DNA of 64,000 nt, from positions 5,580,001 through 5,644,000 of the forward strand of contig NZ_CP109592.1 of NCBI RefSeq assembly GCF_036250675.1, in the 5' to 3' direction. Source of the stretch: Streptomyces sp. NBC_01689. Its GTDB lineage: Bacteria; Actinomycetota; Actinomycetes; Streptomycetales; Streptomycetaceae. The position numbers and the translations under genes are program-made. Below the pieces are notes generated by a model. The model ran no database searches and had not been told where the DNA came from. It worked only from the letters and a program-made list of their open reading frames with translations. Positions 58,374 to 64,000 of the stretch are shown piece after piece (position 1 is the stretch's first letter; each line of letters begins with the position of its first letter).

Positions 58374-59168
58374 ATGGAGCGGATACGGATCCGCCGGGGA
58401 GGGGAACGCGCGATGGGCGGCAGACCGGATCAGGGGCGGGCGGGCGGCGGACCGGCCGACCCCGAGCAGATGATCGCGGAGGCGCGGAAGGCGTTCTTCG
58501 TGATGTTCGGGTTCCTTGTGGTCGTCTGGACCGTGCAGTTGGCCAACTCGACCGGCCACTACGCCCTTTCACGGGACTACGGGGTGGTCTCCGGAGACCT
58601 GGGGACGCTGCCCGACATCCTCAGCGCGCCCTTCCTGCACTGGAGTTGGGCACACATCGAGAGCAACTCCGGCCCGCTGTTCGTGTTCGGGTTCCTCGCG
58701 GCGTACCGCGGTGTCGTCCGCTTCCTCGGGCTGAGCCTGCTCGTGGCGGTGACCAGCGGACTCACGGTCTGGTTCTTCGAGCGGGGCGGCGTCGACACGG
58801 TGGGGGCCAGCGGTCTGATCTTCGGGTACTTCGGCTACGTCGTGGTCCGCGGGATCTTCGACCGCCACCTGATCGACACGCTGATCGGCATCGTGATGGG
58901 GGCCTCCTTCGCCTATCTGCTGACCGTCGCCGTCCCCGGGACACCCGGGGTGAGCTGGCTCGGTCATCTCGGCGGGCTGATCGGGGGCCTGCTGGGGGCG
59001 TGGCTCTTCCGGGACCGGCGCCCGGGATCGGTGCCGGCCTCCCCGTCCGGAGGCGGGGCAGGCGGCGACGGGAGAGGCGGGGGAGCGGGCCGCCGCGCCC
59101 CGCGGACGGACGCCGGCAACCCGCGCGCGGACCTGCACAAGGAACTCGGCGACCTGGGCCTTCTCTAG
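58374..59168 (+). CDS. Rhomboid-like intramembrane protein
   Basis: A 264-residue membrane protein with six helices. Rhomboid features are present: LHWSWAHIESNSGPLFVFGFLAAYRG (helix 2 region with HxxxN-like residues), GASGLIFGYFGYVV with Ser146 as the nucleophile candidate, and GHLGGLIGGLLGAWL with His198 as its partner. It should cleave membrane helices of unknown substrates if active. The C-terminal 50 residues are cytoplasmic and Gly/Arg-rich. ATG 58374 is used; ATG 58413 is the alternative. Confidence 0.85.
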   Translation: MERIRIRRGGERAMGGRPDQGRAGGGPADPEQMIAEARKAFFVMFGFLVVVWTVQLANSTGHYALSRDYGVVSGDLGTLPDILSAPFLHWSWAHIESNSGPLFVFGFLAAYRGVVRFLGLSLLVAVTSGLTVWFFERGGVDTVGASGLIFGYFGYVVVRGIFDRHLIDTLIGIVMGASFAYLLTVAVPGTPGVSWLGHLGGLIGGLLGAWLFRDRRPGSVPASPSGGGAGGDGRGGGAGRRAPRTDAGNPRADLHKELGDLGLL

Positions 59169-59224
59169 GCCCGCCGGCCGACCCGTACCCCCGGTCCCCC
59201 TGCTGCCGACGCCCCGGGTCTCCC

Positions 59225-59767
59225 TCAGCCCCGGGCGTCCGGCTTCCAGTCCTGGACCAGAAGTCCGAGCAGGACCTCGTCCAGGAACTCGCCCATCACC
59301 CAGGCCGCGGACCGCAGCACACCCTCGCGGACGAAGCCGTTGCGCTCGGCGGAGCGCAGCATCGCGGTGTTGTCCGACAGCGTCTCGATCTGCAGCCGGT
59401 GCAGACCGCGGACGACGAACCCGTACCGGCAGAGCACGGCGACCACGTCGGTGCCGTAGCCCTTGCCGCGGCAGGACGGCAGCAGCCCCAGCCCGATGTG
59501 CGCGGACCGGTTGTGGGTGTCGATGTTCCACAGCACCGCGCTGCCGACCAGGGTGCCGCCGTCCAGCTCGACCACGGAGAACGGGACGTGCCCTTCCTCC
59601 GTGTCGTCCACGATCAGCCGCGAGTGCTTCGAACCGGGCGTGATCGGCCGCCAGGGCCGGCTGTCGGACCGCGAGTGGTTGACCACGTCGTCGTGGAGTT
59701 CGGCCTGAAGGACCGGGATGTCGTCCTCGTGCCGGGCCCTGAGCCCGACCTTGCTGCCACTAAGCAT
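59225..59767 (-). CDS. GNAT-family N-acetyltransferase
   Basis: A 180-residue acetyltransferase of the RimJ/RimL type: KVGLRARHEDDIPVL at the start, GSAVLWNIDTHNRSAHIGLGLLPSCRGKGYGTDVVAVLCRYGF with the acetyl-CoA loop CRGKGYGTD, and RLQIETLSDNTAMLRSAERNGFVREG. The motif is intact. It may acetylate a protein N-terminus or a small amine. It is single and convergent with the rhomboid-like gene. Confidence 0.9.
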   Translation of the reverse strand: MLSGSKVGLRARHEDDIPVLQAELHDDVVNHSRSDSRPWRPITPGSKHSRLIVDDTEEGHVPFSVVELDGGTLVGSAVLWNIDTHNRSAHIGLGLLPSCRGKGYGTDVVAVLCRYGFVVRGLHRLQIETLSDNTAMLRSAERNGFVREGVLRSAAWVMGEFLDEVLLGLLVQDWKPDARG

Positions 59768-60119
59768 GCGAGCTTCCTATCCGACCGGCTCGGCGGCCGA
59801 CAAACGAATTAGCGGGCCGAGATCCATGGCACCCGGCGGGCGTGGGGTCCCAGACCTTCCGGACCGCACACCCGAGCACCTCCGTCCATGTCTCGGCGAG
59901 CGTCGTGAACGCGGTTTCGGAGCCCTCGGTACATCCGGACCGGACCGCATTCCCCGAGATGTCCCTCCGTTCCCCCGCTGTTCCTCCGCTTCATCTGGTG
60001 GACTTGTGGCGCGTACCCGGACCCGTTCGTCGTGCCGGGTCCGCATCGAGAAACAAGTCCGTCCCAGCGGGCCCTTCCAGGACGGGTGGTCCGGCTGCCG
60101 CATACGAGGAGACAGCTGA
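59768..60119. other. Intergenic region with leader of the frameshifted gene
   Basis: 352 bases divergent from the GNAT gene. The part near 59795-59815 (GACAAACGAATTAGCG) is AT-richer and may be a promoter. GAGGAG at 60106-60111 serves the gene at 60120. No further gene is seen. Confidence 0.45.
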
Positions 60120-60466
60120 GTGGACACCCTCTCGGTGACCCTGGTCTCGGCCTTGACCTCAGGCGCGATCTCCATGGCCGCCTGTGACGTCTACTACGCG
60201 ACGCAGTCCAGCATCGGCACCGACGTCCTCCTCGCCCCCCCGAAGGACGGCTGAGGAGCTACAGGGAATTCTGCGAGCTCCTCTCGCGGCCAGACCAGCG
60301 GGTGTTGGCCGACCCCCTCATCTGGTTCCACCTCGCCGTCGCCAAGGGCGAGCGTCGCCAGAACCTGCAGCGCGCCCTGGACGCCCTCCAGGAGTTGTCC
60401 GGGTTCCTCGACGACAGCCTTGCCGGCGGCGCGTCACTGCGGGCGCGCTGGAACGCGGAGCTCTAG
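60120..60466 (+). pseudogene. Small hypothetical gene split by a frameshift at a C7 run
   Basis: A GTG at 60120 has GAGGAG with an 8-base spacer. Frame 1 encodes 44 residues (VDTLSVTLVSALTSG ... LLAPPKDG) and stops at 60252. The -1 frame continues at once with good codon use: LRSYREFCELLSRPDQRV ... FHLAVAKGERRQNLQRAL ... RARWNAEL and a stop at 60464-60466. A run of seven C (60235-60241) sits just before the first stop. Restoring the frame gives about 115 residues, the second part helical and charged. A single-base indel, a sequencing error, or -1 slippage at C-CCC-CCG are the options. I do not recognise the family. Confidence 0.6.
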
Positions 60467-60522
60467 AGCAGACGGCCGGGGAGGACGCGTCCTCATCAGG
60501 CCGGTCACAGAGACCCGTGACT

Positions 60523-60559
60523 CGGAAGGGGCGCCGCCGCCTGGACAGCGCCCCTTCCG
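60523..60559. terminator. Hairpin between convergent genes
   Basis: CGGAAGGGGCG and CGCCCCTTCCG form an 11-bp stem with a 15-base loop, ending 5 bases before the lipoprotein stop codon. Confidence 0.65.
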
Positions 60560-60563
60560 GGCG

Positions 60564-61490
60564 TCAGCCGACGTGCAGGGTCAGCGCGGCGGTGTGGAGC
60601 TTGCCGCCGGTCTGGAACTGCAGGAACAGTCGCCAGTCGCCTGCGGTGGGGAGTTCGGCGTGGAAGGCCAGGTCCGGGCCTCCACTGTCACCGGTGACCT
60701 TGGTGGTCGGGTGGAGATGAGCGAACTCCTGGTTGCCCTCACGGAAAGCGGTCAGGTGGGCGTAGGTCTCCAGGTAGGGCTGGAGGTCGGTGACCGGCCT
60801 GCCGTCCTTGGACACGCTGACGCTCAGGGGGTGGGCCATGCCGGCCATCGGTTCGCCCTCGACGGTGACGGTGTACCCGTCGACCTCCGCGGTGGTGGCC
60901 GGCGCGGGCAGCGGGGTCCTCGTCGCGTTCCCGGGGACGGTGACAGTACGGCTGAGAACGAAGCCCTTGCCCTTCCCCGTCCCGCTGTCGGGGGTGAAGC
61001 TCGCGAATGTGCGCCAGGAGCCGGGTGCCAGGGCGGTCAGATCGGCGGTCCAGGTGCCATCCGGGGCCATCGTGGGGTGGATGTGCTGGAAGCCGGTCAG
61101 GTCGGAGCGGATGGCGTAGAAGTGCATCCGCTTGGTCTGGTCGAGGGCGAAGCCGGTGACCGGTTTGCCCCCTGCGCCGGTGACCGTGAACCGGTAGACG
61201 GCCTGCTCGCCGGACGGCAGGGTCGTGTCCTTCGAGGTGAGGCGGTAGCCGTCCCGGGTGTCGGACAGTCCGTTTCCGTCGGACGTGTTGTCCATGCCCG
61301 GCATGTCACCCATCGAGGGTGACGCGCTCCGCGACGACGACACGGAGGGCCTGTCGCCATGGTCCATGCCGGGCATGGACGAGGAGTCGTCCGAGGACCC
61401 GCAAGCGGCCAGAGTCAGCGCGAGAGCAACTGCCGTACCGGCCACGGCGACAGCACGGCGGCGCACGGTGGAACGAGATGAAGTGAACAT
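60564..61490 (-). CDS. Met/His-rich secreted lipoprotein, probably copper-related
   Basis: A 308-residue protein. The lipoprotein signal has VALALTLAAC as lipobox, with Cys about residue 31. The next 45 residues contain MPGMDHGD and MGDMPGMDN, the Met/Asp/His clusters of periplasmic copper or silver binders. Two beta-sandwich-like domains follow with HFYAIRSDLTGFQHIHP and ETYAHLTAFREGNQEFAHLHP, each ending in an HxHP element. It is likely to bind or sequester Cu at the outer face of the membrane. It lies 103 bases downstream of the DUF6153-like gene and probably shares its CsoR-type promoter. Confidence 0.85.
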   Translation of the reverse strand: MFTSSRSTVRRRAVAVAGTAVALALTLAACGSSDDSSSMPGMDHGDRPSVSSSRSASPSMGDMPGMDNTSDGNGLSDTRDGYRLTSKDTTLPSGEQAVYRFTVTGAGGKPVTGFALDQTKRMHFYAIRSDLTGFQHIHPTMAPDGTWTADLTALAPGSWRTFASFTPDSGTGKGKGFVLSRTVTVPGNATRTPLPAPATTAEVDGYTVTVEGEPMAGMAHPLSVSVSKDGRPVTDLQPYLETYAHLTAFREGNQEFAHLHPTTKVTGDSGGPDLAFHAELPTAGDWRLFLQFQTGGKLHTAALTLHVG

Positions 61491-61593
61491 CGAACGGTGG
61501 TCTTTCCGGGTGGGCGCACCACACCGGTGGCGCGCGAGAGTGAGCAGGACACGGGGCCGAACCGGCCGTTGCCGAAGTTCGGCGTCGTGTCTG

Positions 61594-62040
61594 TCACGTC
61601 CGCGCGACGCACGCCTGAAGCAGGAGATCTCGCCCGCCGGTCGGAGGACCGCGCCGCCCCGTCCGGCTGATCGCCGCCCGAAGTCCCGCGGGCATCCAGA
61701 AAGCCGACACCGCGACAGCGGCCACCGCGAGCAGGCCCGGTGCCGGCAGAGGGATCCGCTTGGGCGCCGGCGTGGACACGCACAGCTCCCCGGACATCCC
61801 CGAAGCATCCGCATGGCGCAGGCTCAGGCCCGGCTGATGCGTGTCCGGCGCCGCATGGCGCATGGCCGCCGGGGCGAGGTCATGGCCACCGGACATCGAC
61901 GAGGACGTCGCCGGCATGGACCCGTGGCAGCCGCCGGCGGCGGTGGCCGGAGCGCCATGCATGAGGAACAGCCCGAACAGGACCGCGCACACCGCGAGCA
62001 GCCGGGTCACTCCCCGGTCGCCCGCCTGTCCGCCGCCCAC
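61594..62040 (-). CDS. DUF6153-like small membrane protein, copper-associated
   Basis: A 148-residue protein with a first hydrophobic segment (TRLLAVCAVLFGLFLMHGAPA), a His/Met-rich loop (GCHGSMPATSSSMSGGHDL ... MRHAAPDTHQPG), and a second hydrophobic segment (PAPGLLAVAAVAVSAFWM). The FLMHG...GCHG pattern is that of DUF6153 proteins, which I recall from copper-linked loci. The GTG at 62040 was chosen because GGAAGGGGAG precedes it; the GTG at 62010 lacks a proper spacer. The CsoR-like operator at 62089-62105 lies about 50-65 bases upstream, which predicts induction by Cu(I). Confidence 0.78.
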   Translation of the reverse strand: MGGGQAGDRGVTRLLAVCAVLFGLFLMHGAPATAAGGCHGSMPATSSSMSGGHDLAPAAMRHAAPDTHQPGLSLRHADASGMSGELCVSTPAPKRIPLPAPGLLAVAAVAVSAFWMPAGLRAAISRTGRRGPPTGGRDLLLQACVART

Positions 62041-62365
62041 AGTCGCTCCCCTTCCTTCCTCGCCGTCCGCGTACCGCCCCACCGGACCATACCCGGGCAG
62101 GGTATCCCTGACCCGCGTCCCTCGCATCCGGAGTCACACACGGACGGTCCGCTCGCATCACCCGTCACCCACCACCCACCACGCGCATCAGCTAGGGAAA
62201 CCGTGATCACCTGGGCGGTTCGATCACTGGTCAAGGTGAAAGGCCGTGGCGCGGCTTCGTCGGGCGCGGTCGCTTTCATCATGGTCCCCCGCTGTTCTCC
62301 GATCGAGCTGGTGCGCTTCTCAGGTCCCCTTGGAACATCACCGACATGTTAACGCTTGCATTAAC
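62041..62365. other. Divergent control region of copper operon and higBA
   Basis: 325 bases holding the CsoR-like dyad (62089-62105) toward the copper genes and the HigA-type dyad (62345-62368) toward the toxin gene. No gene is seen between. Confidence 0.6.
62089..62105 (-). promoter_or_regulatory. CsoR-type copper operator ATACCC-N5-GGGTAT
   Basis: Perfect 6-bp arms with a G-rich 5-base centre. CsoR sites of Streptomyces have ATACCC/GGGTAT-like arms around G/C-rich centres. It lies upstream of a His/Met-rich protein pair. Confidence 0.72.
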
Positions 62366-62368
62366 ATG
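62345..62368 (+). promoter_or_regulatory. Operator CATGTTAA-N8-TTAACATG overlapping the toxin start
   Basis: Perfect 8-bp arms; the right arm contains the ATG at 62366-62368. AT-rich against the GC-rich background. It is a probable binding site of the antitoxin for autorepression. Confidence 0.75.
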
Positions 62369-62752
62369 GCGGCCGTGGCTCAATGGGAAGTGGTCCTTGT
62401 CGGGGAGGTCGCGGCGTGGTTCGAGGCGCTGGCCGAAGCGGACTGGGACAGCGCTGAACAGGTAGAAGACGCTATCGACATGCTGACGGTCACGGGTCCT
62501 ACGCTCGGCCGTCCCCTGGTCGATCGAATCAAGGGTGCCGAGAATCATCACCTGAAGGAGCTGAGGCCGGGATCGTCCGGGAGCAGCGAGATCCGCATCC
62601 TCTTCGCCTTCGACCCGGTGCGCCGGGCGGTATTGCTGGTGGCCGGCGACAAGGCTGGGAACTGGCAGCGCTGGTACGACATCAACATTCCGCTCGCTGA
62701 GGAGCGGTACCGGACGCATCTGGCCGATCTTGAAACAAGGGAGTACGAATGA
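62366..62752 (+). CDS. HigB/RelE-superfamily toxin
   Basis: A 128-residue protein: WEVVLVGEVAAWFEALAEAD at the start, LGRPLVDRIKGAENHHLKELRPGSSGSSEIRILFAFDP and AVLLVAGDKAGNWQRWYDINIPLAEERY. This is the phage-derived Gp49/HigB-like branch of the RelE/ParE family, ribosome-dependent mRNA nucleases. The gene order toxin-antitoxin is typical of HigBA. The ATG lies inside the right arm of the operator dyad, which points to a short or absent leader. The stop overlaps the antitoxin ATG (ATGA). Confidence 0.9.
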   Translation: MAAVAQWEVVLVGEVAAWFEALAEADWDSAEQVEDAIDMLTVTGPTLGRPLVDRIKGAENHHLKELRPGSSGSSEIRILFAFDPVRRAVLLVAGDKAGNWQRWYDINIPLAEERYRTHLADLETREYE

Positions 62753-63087
62753 GTGCCGTGAGCTGGGAGGAGACCAAGCGCAAGGCGCGCGAGCGGCGTG
62801 CGGCCACTGGGCTGCCGGTGCGGTCGGACCAGGAGAAGCAAGCGGCAATGGACCGGCTGACCGCTGAAGTGCGTGCTCACAAGCTCGCAGAGGTCAGGCG
62901 TGAACAGGCGCTGACTCAGCGCCAAGTGGCCGCGTCGATGGGGGTCTCGGCACCTCGGGTCTCCGCGATCGAGCATGGTGAGCTGGATCGCGCGGAGGTC
63001 GCGACTCTCCGGGCCTACGTGGAAGCGCTCGGCGGTCGGCTGCGTGTGGTCGCGGACTTCGGGGACGCCGAATACACCGTCGCCTGA
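62749..63087 (+). CDS. HigA-type XRE antitoxin
   Basis: A 112-residue protein. Residues 1-50 are helical and charged (the likely toxin-binding part); the helix-turn-helix LTQRQVAASMGVSAPRVSAIEHGELDRAEVATLRAYVEALGG covers about 58-98. It would neutralise the HigB-like toxin and repress the operon through the dyad at 62345-62368. Translation is coupled to the toxin. Confidence 0.9.
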   Translation: MSAVSWEETKRKARERRAATGLPVRSDQEKQAAMDRLTAEVRAHKLAEVRREQALTQRQVAASMGVSAPRVSAIEHGELDRAEVATLRAYVEALGGRLRVVADFGDAEYTVA

Positions 63088-63461
63088 GACGCTTGCCGCC
63101 GGCGGCCGTGGAGTTGGGTCCAGCGGAGGCCGACGCTCTCGATGAACAGGAAGGCTCGGGTCTGTGACCTGGCCCATTGCTCGTGACCCAGGTGTGGGAG
63201 CCCGGCGCGGTGTTGTCCGCCGCACGTAACCTCACCGGGCCCACCCGTCGACGCGCAACCAGATTGTCCTGCCGTCACGTCAGTCACGACTGATCCCCGC
63301 GCGGCCGTGGCCTCTGGCCGTCCTGTCGGTGCAACGTCCTGCTAGGCCGGATCGACGAGGCTGCCTGACCGAAAGTACGAGGCGTACGTCCGGCGCCACC
63401 TTGTGCCAGAAGTGAATGCCGAAGGCCCCGGACCACGATCGGTCCGAGGCCTTTCCCCATG
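63088..63461. other. Gene-poor region between higA and tRNA-Arg
   Basis: 374 bases with no supported gene. It has no clean reading frame on either strand and may hold degraded mobile-element DNA. The tRNA terminator lies at 63424-63451. Confidence 0.4.
63424..63451 (-). terminator. Terminator of tRNA-Arg
   Basis: GGCCCCGGACC and GGTCCGAGGCC form an 11-bp stem with one mismatch and a 6-base loop; it is placed just past the 3' end of the tRNA on the minus strand. Confidence 0.6.
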
Positions 63462-63534
63462 TGCCCCCGGCAGGATTCGAACCTGCGACACCCGCTTTAG
63501 GAGAGCGGTGCTCTATCCCCTGAGCTACGAAGGC
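63462..63534 (-). tRNA. tRNA-Arg (anticodon CCU, reads AGG)
   Basis: A 73-base cloverleaf on the minus strand: acceptor GCCTTCG/CGGGGGC (two G-U pairs), D-stem GCTC/GAGC, anticodon stem CCGCT/AGCGG with loop CTCCTAA, and T-arm GCAGG-TTCGAAT-CCTGC. CCA is not encoded. AGG is a rare codon in Streptomyces, and such minor tRNA genes are frequent integration sites; the toxin-antitoxin pair lies 375 bases away. Confidence 0.96.
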
Positions 63535-64000
63535 GGGGATCTGTCGGAAAACGTGTCTGAAAAGTCTACCGAGATCGGCGGACCGCTCAGGCCTGCTTGG
63601 CGACAGGTCGTGGTGGCAGCCGTGAGGGCGTAGCCACCGCGGTCAGTGTAGCGGGTGGTGTCTGATCCGAGGGAGGAGAGACGTGCGCACCGGCTCAGAC
63701 GACGAGCGCGTGGGTGGATCTTGGGTCGGGCGACGGAGTTGCTCAGCCAGGCGCAGCCGATGGGGGCCAGCAGCGCGACCTCTGGCCCGTCGGCAGGGAC
63801 TCTCTCGCGGGCGCAGCTCCGGTCGAAGCGGGAGCGCGGGACCTCGCTGTCCTGGCGGAAGTCCTTGAGCCGGCGGCCGGCACGGGTGTCCGCCGGTATC
63901 CGCCTCAGGCGCTCGGTGCGGTTGAAGCGCTCCCGCTCGGTCGAGAGGGCGGGTGCGAGCACTTCGATCGTCTACCGGGTCGGCACGGGAGCAGCCTCGG
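63535..64000. other. Region upstream of tRNA-Arg without a supported gene
   Basis: 466 bases to the window edge. It should contain the tRNA promoter near 63540-63620. A 145-codon open frame on the minus strand (63525-63962) overlaps the tRNA at one end and has no recognisable family, so it is not called. Confidence 0.45.

Noticed and set aside
63525..63962. A 145-codon minus-strand frame at the window end, considered as an integrase or transposase remnant
   Set aside because: It overlaps the tRNA gene, has no integrase or transposase motif and poor composition.
1..64000. CRISPR array
   Set aside because: No series of spaced direct repeats of 20-40 bp and no cas genes.
1..64000. A polyketide, peptide or terpene biosynthetic cluster
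   Set aside because: No synthase, carrier-protein or cyclase genes; the acyl-CoA genes fit degradation better.

Overview
The window is chromosomal DNA of a Streptomyces species. The evidence is very high GC coding sequence, GTG/TTG starts with GTGA and ATGA overlaps, XRE-DUF397 pairs, the SARP regulator afsR with afsS and afsK, and the Streptomyces-type long palindrome at 53924-53970. Orthologues of kbpA, afsK, afsS, afsR and fbiC are recognisable. In S. coelicolor, as I recall, the matching stretch is around SCO4421-SCO4444, but here several blocks of catabolic genes sit between the conserved genes.

Layout. 1-6.3 kb: flavin monooxygenase, DoxX plus DUF35 protein, two GNAT acetyltransferases, a PNPOx-type oxidase, and an XRE-DUF397 pair. 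6.3-9.3 kb: divergent thiolase and acyl-CoA dehydrogenase / Ddn-like genes. 9.4-13.6 kb: TetR, kbpA, afsK. 14.2-18.3 kb: enoyl-CoA hydratase, DUF35, thiolase and a divergent acyl-CoA ligase. 18.4-22.1 kb: a small secreted peptide gene, afsS and afsR. 22.3-29.9 kb: amidohydrolase, two LLM flavin oxidoreductases, SDR, D-aminoacylase-like hydrolase and aldehyde dehydrogenase. 30-32.6 kb: SDR-SDR-TetR operon behind twin operators. 33-48.6 kb: PHP hydrolase, FbiC, a YkuD-like pseudoenzyme, an NTPase-TPR protein, a degenerate ADP-ribosylglycohydrolase, a Na+/solute symporter, a further SDR and partner, a second XRE-DUF397 pair and GPP34. 48.8-59.8 kb: D,D-carboxypeptidase, polytopic membrane protein, MerR, glutathione peroxidase, ArsR-like regulator, MFS transporter, rhomboid-like protein, GNAT. 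60-64 kb: a frameshifted small gene, a copper-type lipoprotein operon with a CsoR-like site, a HigBA toxin-antitoxin pair and tRNA-Arg(CCU).

The main unifying signal is a dyad CTGACG-N3-CGTCAG found nine times, mostly 5-40 bases before the start codons of the CoA-ester, F420/flavin, hydrolase and SDR genes. Those genes lie in separate blocks over about 44 kb and look like one catabolic regulon: acyl activation, dehydrogenation, hydration, thiolase/aldolase cleavage with DUF35 partners, flavin- or F420-dependent oxidation, amide hydrolysis and aldehyde oxidation. The substrate is unknown. The blocks interrupt the afs global regulatory locus, separating afsK from afsS-afsR. FbiC, also in the window, makes the FO precursor of the F420 that the Ddn-like and LLM enzymes may use.

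The second notable item is a 48-codon gene (18404-18550) next to afsS. It encodes a signal peptide followed by a 17-residue tail with two NVHAT repeats that resemble the NTHVT repeats of AfsS. Two strong dyads precede it.
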